NCBI GenBank assembly: GCA_963971225.1
Contig: OZ020269.1
Location: 107,145,486 to 107,209,485, forward strand
Reading direction: 5' to 3'
Length of the DNA: 64,000 nucleotides
Origin: Melieria omissa
Lineage: Eukaryota; Arthropoda; Insecta; Diptera; Ulidiidae
Shown here: piece by piece, positions 23,480-35,789 of the stretch
Layout: each line of letters starts with the position of its first letter
How positions within the stretch are numbered: the first letter of the stretch is position 1
Notes under the pieces: model-generated
The model's database searches: none
Told to the model about the DNA's origin: nothing
The model's input: only the letters and a program-made list of their open reading frames with translations
Program-made: the position numbers and the translations under genes

Positions 23480-25390
23480 TCAAATTAACGCTTCACTACT
23501 GCCAACTTTTCCACTCAATTACCATTTCTGCTTTGGGTAAATGTTATGAAAAAACATTGTGCAATGCCAAATTGAAATCTCACCACAAGTCGTCCACTTG
23601 AACACATAACAATCCCCCGCAGCCCAGCACAACAACAATCCAATGCTTTTTACAACATCTTGATTACATTTTTGGCATTTTGCATTGACAATGTTCTAAC
23701 TCGTAAAGTTGTCAAACCCATAAATACACACACACACACATGCACGGCAACTCCTGCCAAACGATTCCTGTAATAAATCTTAAAATCTCGAACTGGCTGC
23801 AAAGCCAAACGAAGTCGTCGTAAATCGGTATTCACACGCTACCAGCTTTGTTCTTGTCTTCCTGATTTTTTACAATTTTTTTTTATATCTGTAAGTCTGT
23901 CTGTCTGTACGCATTTGTGAATGTCACACAAGTGTCACTTGTGACAGTGTTCACCGTTGCGGCCGTGGCGCCATGCTGCCGCTGCGGAAACCCTGCTGTG
24001 TCGAACGAGTTTGTGAATTCTGCTTGATTGATTTCTTTGCGCCATTTCGTTGTTTGAGTTGTAAAATTTTCGGCTTAGCTGGAAAATTTCTCAGATATTT
24101 TATTGGATTTTAACCACACTTTGTGTTGTGTGTGAAGAGCTGCTCGCATTGGGTTCGTGTGACCACTTGCGAGGGTCGGCGGTGAATGTTCAGTGAAGTT
24201 ATTGTTGGTGTAATGTGGTGTAATGGAAATTAGGGGGCGTGGCAGGCGCTAAAGTGCTCTTAAGTCTTTTTTCAAGTTTTTTGCTTTCTAATTTGTATGC
24301 AATCGTGTAAAATATCAAGGCGCCTGTTTTCCTTATGAATTTTCAGCTGGACCTCTTAATGGAGGAAAACAGGTTCGAGATTTGAAATTTGTTGCGTTTT
24401 GGAGATTTGTCAGGAGTCTTGAATCCTGCATATGGTTTCCTGTTTAATCGTTTCTACTTCTGTCTCATCTCCACAGCTTCTGTAGACATCACTGGACAAA
24501 AGACCACATAGCCCAGTGTCTGGTCGCGATTCCAACGAGCTACCGAATCGAGGTTTGTTTTGAGTAAGGACGAGTTTAAATTCCAAGTGTCCAAACTTAA
24601 CTTAAGTGTTATATGTCAAAGGGTTTCATCTGAGGTCTCCCTGTAGACCAGTTTGAAATGGGTTCTACCTAATGTTCAACTGGGGGGTTAATATTATTCA
24701 AAACTTTATCACAATAGAGCCAAACATATGTTCATTCATGCATGTATATTTACATATGTATGTATGAACATATCAAATGATGTTCTATCAATATCCAAAA
24801 CAACTCTGTCCTTGGGCTCAACATTATCAACAAATTGTCGCTGACATGCAATGAGGCAAAGGACATAAATTAATTCACCATTTCCGACAATGAACACATG
24901 GCTCACATGGCTTCAGATGTCCGAATTCATAAAATTCGAATTGAAGTGATGAATTTATTAGTCAAATGCCCGCAGAAAGTGCAGTAGAGATCGAGTGGTG
25001 GCCAACAATGGAAATGTCAAACAGCTGTCAATTGAACGGCGTTACGCATGCGCGACGCCAACACGCAGAGAGGAAGAAGAAAGTTGGTTGACAATTGGTT
25101 ATGGCAGGGTTGATATTTAGGAAAAGGATTTACAACGAAAACATTCGTTGGGAAGAGTGAAAAATTAAATTAAACAGTCGACAGTTTCCAGTCGAATTGT
25201 GATGAGCTGGTATATCCGTTCTAAAGATATGGCAACTTCTACTATAAACATGGGTTATTCTAATTGAATTTGTAATGAAAGAGCTCAGTTATAGCGACAG
25301 CAAGATGAACAGCAGTTTTTCTTTACAATTAATGACACAAAAATTAAATAGAAATTACTTGTAACTGAAGAACCTTCATTGAAAAATTTT
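23480..25390. other. No gene recognised; contains a 48-bp palindrome
   Basis: Unique-looking DNA with a CA run near 23728-23740. At 24726-24773 an imperfect inverted repeat pairs ATATGTTCATTCATGCATGT with ACATATGTATGTATGAACAT around a short spacer. Confidence 0.5.
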
Positions 25391-25399
25391 TTGTTTACA

Positions 25400-26590
25400 T
25401 AGTTTACCACTTTTCCTTTAATTATTTTGACATCAATGTCACTTATTTACTAAAATATTTTCCACAATATTTAAAGTAAAAACTCCAACGTTTTTTCTTA
25501 AAATAACTAAAACAACAACAATAATTGTTTTATGCCCAAAAAACGTTAATCAAATGCTCACTACCGCCCAAGTCTCTGCTCTGTTTTCACCTAATCAGCA
25601 ACAACAAACCACTTTTTTATTTAATTATTTTGACATCAAATTAATTTATTTTCTAAAATATATTTCACAATACTTAAAGTATAAACTCGAAATTTTTTTC
25701 ACAAAATAACTAGAACAACAATAATTTTTCAAAAACTCCAATCAAATGCTCACTACCGCCCAGGTCTCTGTTTTGACCTCATCACTTTTTCGTTTAATTA
25801 TTTTGACATCAAGGGCACTTATTTTCGAAAATATATTCAAAATTATTTAGAGAAAAAACTCCAAAGTTTTTAAAAAAAAAAATAACAACATCAAAATTTG
25901 TTTAATGCCCAAAAATTCGTATCAAATGCTCACTACCGGCCAAGTCTCTGCTCTGTTTTGACTTCATCAGCAACAAAAAAGCACTTTTTTATTTAATTAT
26001 TTTGGTATCAAGTGCATTTGTTTTCTCAAATATTTCACAATATTTAAAGTAAAAACTCCAAAGTTTTTTTTTAAAAATAACTACAACAACAACAATAATT
26101 GTTTAATATCCAAATTCGCGACTCAAATGTCCACTGCCGCCCAAGTCTCTGCTCTGTTTTCACCTCATTAGCAACAACAAACCATTTTTTCGTTTAATTA
26201 TTTTGACATAAAATGAATTCGTTTTCTAAAATATATTGCACAATATTTAAAGTAAGAACTCCAAAGTTTTTAAAAAAATAACTACAAAAACAACAACAAC
26301 TGTTTAGTGCTAAAAAAAGCTACTCAAATGCTCACTACCGCCCCGTTTCTGCTCTGTTTTCACTTCATTAGCAACAACAAACCATTTTTTTATTTAATTA
26401 TTTTGACATCAAATTAATTTATTTTCTAACATATGTTTTACAATATTCAAAGTAAAAATTCCAAAGTTTTTTCAAAAAATAACTACAACACCAACAACAA
26501 TTGTTTAATATCCAAATTCTCTACTAAAATGTTCACTACCGTCTTTGCTCTGTTTTCATCTCATCAGCATCGACAAAACCAACAAAATTT
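25400..26590. repeat. Tandem array, six units of about 200 bp
   Basis: The landmark AATTATTTTGACATCAA recurs at about 25421, 25624, 25797, 25996, 26197 and 26397. Every unit then shows CACAATATTTAAAGTAAAAA, CTCCAAAGTTTTTT, AACTACAACAACAACAA, AATGCTCACTACCGCC and TCTCTGCTCTGTTTTCACCT in the same order. The third interval is short because one unit lost its AGCAACAACAAACC end. The copies are still easy to align, so this array is younger than most others here. Confidence 0.9.
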
Positions 26591-26599
26591 GGTGCAAAA

Positions 26600-27555
26600 C
26601 ACAGCGCGCCACACCAACAATCGATCGATCGATCGGAACGATTGCGCTGCTCGATAACCGACGGATCGGGCGGCGCACGCATGCGCGCTGCTAATTTTGT
26701 GCTTCTTCCTTTTTATTGTATTATTTGGCTGGCGCTGCCAACCACGCAGCGCGAATTTCCTTGGAAGTGGCCAGTAAATTCTGGGCCGTGGTTCAATTTT
26801 TTTGCAATTCGTTGCATGCGCAACGTTTTTGTTGTTTGCTCTTTTAACTGACTTTTATTTTTATTGCACATTTTTCGACGCCCACCGGCGGTCAGTGTTG
26901 AACGATTTTTGTTGAGCCTTATTTTGTTGTTGTTCTTGTTGTTATTGTTATTGGTGTTTTTTGGCTCCCCCTTTTGTTGGTTTATTGTTCCATATCAGAT
27001 AATTTGGTGCAGTGCGTACAGTGGTGTGTTGTTGTTGTTTGGTTAGTTGGTTGTTGGCCTTCTTGGTTTGGGTTTTCGTTTGGGATTTACTGCTGTTTTG
27101 GGAATTTTAATTAAAATATTTCTCACAGCAACTTTTGCGTCCAGTCGATTGCCGGATTCTCGCTTTGCATGGGTTTTCATGTTGTTTTTGTTGTCTTTTC
27201 GAGTGGGTGTAGAAAGTGTTGAAAATGGTGTGGGGACATTATTGAAATCTTAGATTGTGCCACATGTGAAATAATTGCGAAGAATTAAAATTTCTTTAAT
27301 TTTTAATGAGCTAAATTGTTAACAAAATAAAACATTTGCAGTCTCTGAGAGATGGAAGTGAAACGATAAGTTGAGTAGATTTTTAAGAAATGAAAAGAAA
27401 GAGGAATTAAATTGATGAATTTTTAGAAATATAGAAAATAATTTTTTGTTTGAAGTAACGTTTTTACATAACTTCGTATGAAGTGGTAGCTTACTTCTGA
27501 AAAAGCTAAGTTGAGCTCAAACGGATTGGACGTTGTGATAGTTTATGTTAATTTA
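26600..27555. other. ATCG tetranucleotide run and GTT-rich sequence, no gene recognised
   Basis: Starts with four ATCG units near 26620-26637, then G+C-richer sequence with many GTT runs (26925-26955 and 27028-27040). Open frames of 60-75 codons (26642-27253) are Leu/Phe/Val-rich products of these runs. Confidence 0.4.
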
Positions 27556-28110
27556 GAAGAAACACGAAAGGATTATTGTCAAAATGTTAAAAAAATCATG
27601 GAAATCTTCGAGTCCAAATGTGATCGGAGCATTTTTTCGATTCTCCAGGAGTAAAATATTGCAAATAATATTGTTTGGAACAAATTAAATGAGGTTGGAT
27701 GCAAAAAGGAGCTCGATGAATGAAGCTCATGGACTGAAGTTCCATATGCGAATGGCACAAAATCGATTCATTTCTGAACGGATGGTGACTGGTTATGAAA
27801 GGTGACTGACTTACGACAACGTCAAGCAAAACTGGTGGTAACCAAATCGCGGTGAGCCGAGACCAAGACGATTGTACAATCAGGAAGATGTGTGGTGGGA
27901 TTGGCAGAGAATCATCTCCTATGATCCTAGCTTTTCCCTACGGAAAACCCCCTAACTAGGACCTGTTCTGTCAACAATTGGACTATCTGAAGGAAGTAAA
28001 CGCTCAGAAGCGGAAATCTGTGACCAATAAGAGAGGAATTATCTTCCATTACTACAACTCCAGGCCACAAACACAGATAGCGACTCGCCAGAAGCTTCAG
28101 GAGAAATATT
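27556..28110 (+). pseudogene. Mariner transposase pseudogene
   Basis: Conceptual pieces match mariner transposase order: VKKIMEIFESKCDRS, VWNKLNEVGCKKELDE, NRFISERMVTG, LTYDNVKQNWW, VWWDWQRIISYD, and RPQTQIATRQKLQE in the place of the NARPHTS box. The residue after MVTG, normally the first catalytic Asp of MVTGDEKW, is Tyr (27794-27796) and the Trp is a stop. The second Asp (in HQDN) is also Tyr (28053-28055). Several stops and frameshifts separate the pieces. The C-terminal third, with the final Asp, is not recognisable, and I could not find inverted ends. Confidence 0.8.
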
Positions 28111-28114
28111 CAAT

Positions 28115-29960
28115 ATAAACTTTATTATTCGACGAAATAAACTAGAGAAGCCCAGCGAAAGACGCTTAAGTTGCGGTTGAGTTCCGCATTCCCATCAAAA
28201 TTTGTTAAGAGTGAAATTTTTTGTCTTCTTGGTCATAGCAAACAGCAGAAGAAAGAGATTTGAATGCTGCAGGATCAACAGATCTATCTGGCTGGAAAAC
28301 GATATCAATAAATCGGTACACCTGATGAAGAGGATACAAAGTGATCCAGCCAGACTCACTGTGCTTACCAAATCAAGGTTCGAGAGAAGATTGTGAGAAC
28401 ACAATCACAATAACAGCTGCATAATGAGACTAAAAGAAGAAAACCACCCAACACATGCTCAGCCTTATGAAAGAGGAGATGAAAAAGATGATCAGGTAAC
28501 CAAGGATAATCGTTCATAGAAGATCTTAAGGAAGTCTCCAATAAACCTTAAACTTTTACATTATTAGAAATAATTCCAGCTGACTAGTGAGTTGATTCCC
28601 AACATTTATGAAATCCATCACATCTTTATGCACCTGAAATGACTTTTTCTCAAATCTCAAAAAAAGCTGAAATTTCCAACAAAAAATTAAAAAATCTCAA
28701 AAAATCTTAGATAATTTTTGTCATTATAAAAAAGCAATTAAACTTCTAATAAAAAACTAAAAACATATAATTTTTTTGCAGCCTTTTTATTTATTCAGCA
28801 ACAACAACAACTTCACACAAGCAAAACAACTAAAAACAAAAAAAGAGAATGGTATGAAATTCGCTGTTCTTAAACTTTGTTCATTCATTGCATAAATTAT
28901 ACACTTTGAAGCATAAAATTTAATCAAAATAAATTAAAAACTTTAGCTTTCAATATTCAAGGCTTCAATGTCAATGTTCAATGTCAACTGTATCACTACC
29001 AAAATCGCTTTTGTGAATACCATTATAAAATTTAAATCTCTTAAATCTGCTCTAGAACAATTCTTTTTCCTAAAAATTCTCATAAATGGCCAAGATTCCC
29101 CTAAATCCAGAAGGAAATCTCCTAATCTGGCAACACTGAAGAACAACACCCATAAAGACTTCATGAGTTAACGATTTCTATAACGAAAATTTGCAATTAC
29201 GAAATCAATCGTCATTTCGAGCTTAGCGGCTTTTCGGAAACTGCATCTCGTCATTATTTTCAATTGAATTTTATGCCCAAATAACTGTACAAACATTGAG
29301 CGTTTAACTGTCGAATAAAGTGCCGTATCCTTTTTACGAGCGTCCGTAATGAAAATGTGCAACTAATTAATTGCACTTAATTAATTGACGCCACTAATGG
29401 CAACTTTATTCGCAATGCATGCGTAGGTAAGTGCCGGCCAGGCGTTTTTATCAAAAACGCATTAGGCTTTTGTGCGAATTGCAGTTGGGGGCGCCAACGC
29501 TGCGCATGCGCGTCCGTGTCCGTGTCCGCGTCGCCAGTAGCAACGGCCGCCCAAGCCAACCACGGCTGTCAATTAGGCAACGATTGCGGCTGGCATCGCA
29601 TTTGTGCCAACGAAATTTAACGGCTCGCTGGCATTTCGAACAGGTTCCATACATTTCGGAGGGAATACAAATTTTTAAATATTATGGAAATGTTAAATGG
29701 TGTTAAAATTCAGCTTAAGATGTTGTCATTTGTTTTGCATAGTTAAAATTTTATTGTTTTGTGTAGATTAGATGCAAATATTAAGTAAGTGAATTTAATA
29801 TTCACTTTGAATTGTTTCAAAGTTCACTAAACTAAAGTGGAATGAAAATTGTTGACATCATTTTGTTTTAATAATTTTTTTTTTAATTCATTTAATGACA
29901 CAACATAACAAAAGTTATAGCAAAGTAACAAAACAAAATAAGAAATTATTAAAAAACAAA
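28115..29960. other. No gene recognised
   Basis: Unique-looking DNA. 28780-28840 has CAA and A-rich runs. A G+C-richer patch at 29380-29650 contains GCGTCCGTGTCCGTGTCCG, giving Arg/Val-rich open frames without domains on both strands. Confidence 0.4.
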
Positions 29961-29979
29961 AATTATAGTTTTATCAATG

Positions 29980-30575
29980 CAAATATTGTGAATTAAAATT
30001 ATATTAAAATAATTAAATAAATAAATTTTATAAATTAATTCATTAAATTGCGATTAAATTAAAATAGGAAATAATAAATAAATAAAATAATGCAAAAAAA
30101 ACAATAGTCATCTATCTAATTTCTTATCTAATTTCATCAGTCTAATTTCTGTAAATAAAAGTATATATAAATACTTAAATAAATAATTGTAATAAATAAA
30201 TTAATCAATTAATAATTTAATTAACTCTAAATATTGTGAATAAAAAGTGTATCAAAATAATTAAATAAAAAAATAAAACAAATAAATCAATTGAACTTCA
30301 AAAAATACAAATAATTAAATATAATATATATTAATGTAATAAATAGAAATAGTTAAATGACAAAAAAATACAACTAGAAAATAATAAATACATAAAATAA
30401 TGCAAAAATAATTAAATTTATAATAATTAAAGTTTATAACTGTACTTATTGTGAGTTTAAATTTTATTAAAATAATGAAATAAACAAATATAATAAATCA
30501 ATTAATAAAATGACAAAAAATTACAAATAGAAAAAAATTAATAAATAAAATAATGCAAAAATAAATAATTAAGAA
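29980..30575. repeat. Tandem array, three units of about 215-250 bp, A+T-rich
   Basis: The block ATTGTGAATTAAAATTATATTAAAATAATTAAATAAA, in variants, starts near 29985, 30231 and 30446. Each copy is followed by an AATAAATAAATAAAATAATGCAAAAA block near 30066, 30375 and 30525. It abuts the Tc1/mariner element that starts at 30580. Confidence 0.7.
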
Positions 30576-30579
30576 AATA

Positions 30580-31855
30580 AAAAAGCACTGTTCATTCAAA
30601 ATTGGTACGCACTCTAGCAATCCCTTCAGAGTCATTCAATCCCTTCATTTTGGAATGTATTAAAAAAAGTAAGTTCGTATCAGTAGGCAATGAATGTACC
30701 GTTATCAGGTTAAAATTTTGTAGATCTAGCTTTTTATTAGTGAGTTTTATTCGTTATGGAGTTTGCTGCTCGGAAATTAATTGTGAACAAATTTGTAGAA
30801 AATCCGACATGATCAGAATCAAAAATTGCTAAAATATTAAATTTGTTCAAAACTACTGTTTGGAGAGCAATAAACCGATTCAAGGATACCTTGGGCCTTA
30901 AAAGGAAGAAAGAAACAATTAAAAAATACCAAAAATGGCTCAAAACTAAAAAGAAGTGTTCTAGCCTCAATTACGAAGAATCCCGGCTTATCTGACAATG
31001 ATCGCGCTAAAAAATTTTGAACTAGCTTATCGACAGCTAGGCGAATACGCGTTAAAGCAGGACTGAAATCCTATCGAGCTATTAAATTCCCAAATCGGTC
31101 AGACAAACAAATTGTAATAGCAAAAAGACGCGCTCGTTAACTTTATAACAAAATGTTGACCAAATTTAATGGGTGCGTTATAATGGATGATGAAACCTAT
31201 GTTAAACTTGACTTTAGACAACTCCCAGGACAAAAGTTTTATGCTTCAAAGAAACGGGACGATGCTCCTCCAAAATATTAATACAAAAAAATTGATAAAT
31301 TTGCCAAAAAAAATTGATGATTTGGCAAACTATTTGCACCTGTTTTCTGAAAAGTAGGGCATATGTAGCTTTGAACGCTATGAGGTCCGAAGTATACAGG
31401 AAGGAATGCTTGTAGAAACTTTCACTGCCTTTTATTGATCATCATCGTTCTTCAGTAAAGTTTTGGCCAGATTTGGCGAGCATTCGTTATTCACAGGCAA
31501 GAATGAATTGGTATCAAGCCAATAGTGTCGATGTAGTGCCGAAAGATCCAATCAAAAGCAATCCACCGAATTGCCCAAATTTACGCCCAACCGAAAAATA
31601 TTGGGTTAATGTTAAAAACAAAATCCGCAGAAATGGTGGTGTTATCAAAAATGCAGGATCACTAGATCGGATGTTCAATAAGTAATGGACTGCATCAAGA
31701 GAAATGCCCGCAAATTCATACATTCAAATTAAACATAAAATTGTGGTTTCCTTATTTGAATAACTGAAGAAATACCCTTTTGTTTGAGCTATAGAATATT
31801 ATCGTGTGCTTGTTTTTTCGAGAGATATAACCCAATTTTGAGTGAACAGTGCTTT
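30580..31855 (+). mobile_element. End-to-end Tc1/mariner-superfamily element (DD37E-like), inactive
   Basis: About 1.28 kb, bounded by inverted ends: left AAAAAGCACTGTTCATTCAA (continuing AATTGG), right read backward AAAGCACTGTTCACTCAA (continuing AATTGGG). TA lies at both edges (30578-30579 and 31855-31856), as expected for this superfamily. The interior encodes a broken transposase in the plus direction. Size and layout are those of a full-length element, so it arrived whole and then decayed by point mutation and small indels. Confidence 0.85.
30800..31685 (+). pseudogene. DDE transposase pseudogene, DD37E-like
   Basis: The N-terminal helix-turn-helix reads KIAKILNLFKTTVWRAINRF (from 30822). 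The first catalytic Asp lies in VIMDDETYVKLDF (31177-31215), followed by LPGQKFYASKKRDDAPPKY. The second Asp is in FWPDLASIRYS (codon 31470-31472), and the Glu is in NLRPTEKYW (codon 31593-31595). These are 40 residues apart; from memory the matching motif in mosquito-type DD37E elements has 37, and the extra residues sit in the PKDPIKSNPPN loop. The first Asp and the last two residues are in different frames, and stops lie between 30990 and 31150 and after 31280, so no active enzyme is made. Confidence 0.8.
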
Positions 31856-31859
31856 AATA

Positions 31860-34800
31860 AATCTTTATCCATAGAAATGAATGCCTCTCGACTTCCATGT
31901 ACAAATTTTATAAGAATGAAATGTTTTAGAGAAAATGTATGAGATTATAGGAGTTTTAAAAAAAGGAATTGTTTAGGTGAAAGTTAAAGCGATTTCTTCC
32001 TAGATTTGGAATAATTGGATTCTTTAGGGGAATATTGCGAGATTTGCTCCTGGCTTTGTGAGAATCTCGGCCTCTTAGGAATTTATTTTCATCAGCTTTG
32101 AATATATGACTTTAAAACAGAGAGACAAATATAATTATTTAGTTTAGGTATAATTAAGAAAAGTTTTAGATATTTTTGTTTAGTTTTTGGAAGAAAATTT
32201 AAGCAGTTGTTTTTCGATTTAGCAGGTTTCTGTTAACTGACAACACTTCATTCTAAATCATCAAATTAATTAAAGCAAAATTAAGTAAACTTAGGTTTTA
32301 AAGCAAACACATGAGTCATGTAAGTCCGTAGCTAGTTTTCAGTATTTTTTGTTTTGAAAAAAGATCAAACTTTTTTGAAATAATACCAACCAATAAGTGA
32401 CACTTTATTTTTAATCCTTTCAAAAGTCAAATAAAGCCAATAGCCTTTTTAGTTGTAATTTAATTATTACATTTATATTTAAAACAAATAAATAAATGTT
32501 TTAAATTTTTATCATTTGAAAAGTTCTGCCACTAAGTATTCAAATCAATGAATAAAAATTGACATAAGTTTTGCTCTTCAGAAGTTTTGCGTCTTTATTG
32601 ATGTTTGCAATGTGTAAAGTTATCTAAAGGTTGTTGAAAAATGAATGAAATTCTTCATATTAAAAGTAAACGCTAAACATTGTTTGACGCACGGCGTCAT
32701 AGTTTTAGGAAATCCAATATACCTCTGACCAAAGCATTTCTACAAAACAAATAGTTAGTCATTGGAATTAGATTTCTGTAGAAACCCAATGCACTTTCGA
32801 CAAATTTTGTCCACAAATCGAGTGACTAACAGTGGAAGTAGTGAGAAAACTATTATCTCAACATTCAACAAAATTATCGCAGTGAATATTAGTAATAATT
32901 TAGATGTAAAACTTGCTATTTCAACCCAATTTTTAAGTTTAAATAAGTTGGGAAATGCCCTGAGTTCAATATTAAAAAATAAATATTAAGATTGAAGTAC
33001 TAGCATTCAGTGAACTCAGGGGCCTCAATATACTCTAACCAGTTCAAAAAATTAAAAATTAGTATCACTTAAAAACTAAAATGGAATTATTAGCATTAAC
33101 CATTAACTTTATTTCAAACACTGTTAATTAGCAGAGTTGGCCTCAAAGTCTTCGAACATGTTTGCTTACGATTTTTTTGTATGAGAAAATTGACAAAACC
33201 ACTCAAACATTTCGTTGCTGAGTGGAAAATGGCGTCAGTGACATTTGAGTCACTGGTATCGTATTACAACATGTTGCAGACTGTTAAAAAGCGGCATGGA
33301 TGCTGTTAAAGAATGTTTTTCATAACAGTGATGAAGACTGTTTGAATGATAAGCAAAAGGGAAAAACACTTTTAGGTTTATTCGAACTAAAGTTGGTAGA
33401 AGAACTTGAAGGTGTTAGATTCGAGAGGAGGTAAATTATTTGTATATATTTTAATATATATTTTTAACAATTAACTACTACTGACAAGCTGTATGGAAGC
33501 TGTTAAGTGATTTTTGAATAACACAGATAAGGAGGAGAAAGAAATTTGTAGGTTCATTTGAACTTATTTAAATTGAGATAAGAACTTGAAAAAGTTCAGT
33601 AAAGGAATGTAAATTGTTCTAATCCTTAAATATAATTATTTGAAAATTTATAAATTTTACTAAATTCTAAAATATGAGAGAAGAAGGTGACAATTCTGCT
33701 GTTGTGTGTGTAGAGTTTTGTTTTTCAACTCTACTTAAATTTCCTGAGCTGAATTTACTTTTGTCTTGAATTCAAGTGGTTTCACTGAGAATAAGTTGGC
33801 ATTTTTTCTAGTCTTCCAAAATGTTAAAACTAGAAATATTTTATCGTTGTTGATGTAAGTTTAATGCTGTGAGTAACTTCCATCTGTTAGCTGTCTTGTC
33901 TTCTCAAAACATTTCCTATACAAATTAGACCTTCAACAGTTACAATTACCTTCAACAAAGCATCATTAATTTTCGTCATATGTAGAGCAAAAGTTTCAGA
34001 TAAAAAAATACCAAAGAACCACACGAACTCACGTAGTGTCCATGACTCATTGGCATTCGATACGATAAAAGCGCAGACAAACGTAAACAGCACCGAAAAT
34101 TATCATCACACATGTCGCTTTGCATATCGGCCGACGATATTCGACTGTCTGCGCAAGGGATCCGAACTGTCACAGAAAAGTGAGACAAGCAATGATTTAA
34201 AACATCATGCAAAAAACAATTACAATTCAATAACAACAACAAGCAACGAGAACACAGACTGCGTAATCTTCGAGACAAAGCTACGAAATAAGAAGTGACG
34301 AAACGTCGAGCAACTTCGAGCAGTTAGTGAGTGACAGCAGTAAGACGAACACTTCGATCAAAGTGCAAAGTACAAGAAAACTTGAGCGTAATTGCCAAAA
34401 TTGATGGATTGTGTGGAATGTTGCAACGCTTGAAAGTTCAAGGTGCAAAGTGAAAAAATTGGAAGCTGGCATAGCTGAGCTGTGACTCTGAGCACTTTTG
34501 AGCGATATGAAGTGAGGTCATGGTTGGCGTCGAATATGTGAATGTGAATGAGTTGTTTGTTGATAAGAAATTGAAGTTTTTGAACTTTATATAGTAGTTT
34601 GTAGTTGTGTGTTGTGAGAAGCGAAAGAGGGGCGTTCGAAATGGGATCATATTGGCTGAAGCAACTAGAGTTAGTGAAGCGATAATCATTGTGATTGAAG
34701 TTTGTGACATGAGTCTTTTACGTAAAAGTAAAGTTTGATGAGTAAGGAAGTTGAGTTCGTGGGAAAAAAGACTGGAAGAGGATACAAAGAAACAGTTCGA

Positions 34801-34930
34801 AGAAATAAAGTGGGAATATACGATACGTAAGTGATTGGCGCTTATAGAGAAGAATGTGTGGAATAAGAGTGAAACACTTAACGTTCGTTTGGAGTTGCAG
34901 TTCGTCAGATGGATCAGAACTAGTCGACCT
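31860..34930. other. No gene recognised; weak two-unit duplication at 33290-33650
   Basis: Mostly unique-looking A+T-rich DNA. 33290-33470 and 33485-33650 share ATGGATGCTGTTAA, then AAGAACTTGAA and GTAAATTNTT in order, suggesting a diverged duplication of about 195 bp. 34040-34480 is somewhat richer in G+C and purines and could be transcribed, but no exon signals stand out. Confidence 0.4.
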
Positions 34931-34938
34931 CATCTATC

Positions 34939-35161
34939 TACAGAGTGGCGCAAAAGTTGTCAACTGGTGCAAAAGTTGTCAGCCAGTGTTCTTTGGCTCT
35001 AATTTGTTTATGAATGAATGAATTAATCCTTCCTATTCCTATTCATTCAGAAACATTCGGCCAAAGAACACTGAATGAGTAGGAAAGATTATTTCATTCA
35101 TTCATTCATAAATAATTTAGAGCCAAAGAACACTGGGGGAAAACTTTTGCGCCACCCTGTA
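34939..35161. mobile_element. Foldback MITE with long hairpin arms
   Basis: A 219-bp element between TA dinucleotides (34939-34940 and 35160-35161). The ends are near-perfect inverted repeats: left CAGAGTGGCGCAAAAGTTGT, right read backward CAGGGTGGCGCAAAAGTTTT. Inside, CCAGTGTTCTTTGGCTCTAA and TATGAATGAATGAAT on the left are repeated exactly in inverted orientation on the right, so the whole element can fold into one long hairpin. A third GTTCTTTGGC piece lies near the centre. TA flanks point to Tc1/mariner-type mobilisation. It has no coding capacity. Confidence 0.85.
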
Positions 35162-35164
35162 TCT

Positions 35165-35735
35165 ATCATCCTTTCTTGAGCCCAAAATACAATGGGCTAC
35201 CTAACCTGAGTTAGTCAGGATTTCAGTTGGACGGAGGGGGGGAGGTGGGGGTTGTACCATTTTGAGCTCAATTCCATATGAAACCATATTTTGCCCCATC
35301 AATTTTTGTTAAAGGCGTTTCAACCCCTTCTGAGTCCATTAGCCTGAGTGCTTCAGGAATGGAAATCCTATGGTTTATTTCATTTCAGTTCAATTTAATT
35401 CAATTCACTTCTATCCTTCCCTCACATCTATCTATCTAATTCTCTTCATCAATACAACGTACGTTCCAAAGTAAACATAATTAAAAAAAAAATAACAACA
35501 AATGTTTTTCAAAATACTCCCCAGATATTCAAATTCTGAAGTCTTCCGGAAAACACGAAGATTGATATTGTTTGATTTTCGAGAAGAAAAATATCGTCCT
35601 GCTTTTGGAACAAGTATTTTTGAAGTGAAAAAAATATGAAATCAGGACATACAGGATTATGAATACAAACGATTGAAAAACAAAAACAAGTATATAACCA
35701 CCCAACCATGTACCAAGTATATAACAACAAATTTA
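35165..35735. other. No gene recognised
   Basis: Unique-looking sequence between the foldback MITE and the mariner fragment. A purine run (GGAGGGGGGGAGGTGGGGG type) lies near 35233-35252. Confidence 0.4.
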
Positions 35736-35789
35736 ATACAACAATTTGCACAGATTGAAAGCATGTCGAATGGGTGAAATTATTGCCAA

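Noticed and set aside
25400..26590. Regular repeats as a CRISPR array
   Set aside because: Units are 200 bp and diverged, without short identical repeats and unique spacers, and the sequence is from a fly.
29377..29706. Arg/Val-rich open frames on both strands
   Set aside because: Produced by the GTCCGTGTCCG simple repeat in a small G+C-rich patch; no homology recognised.
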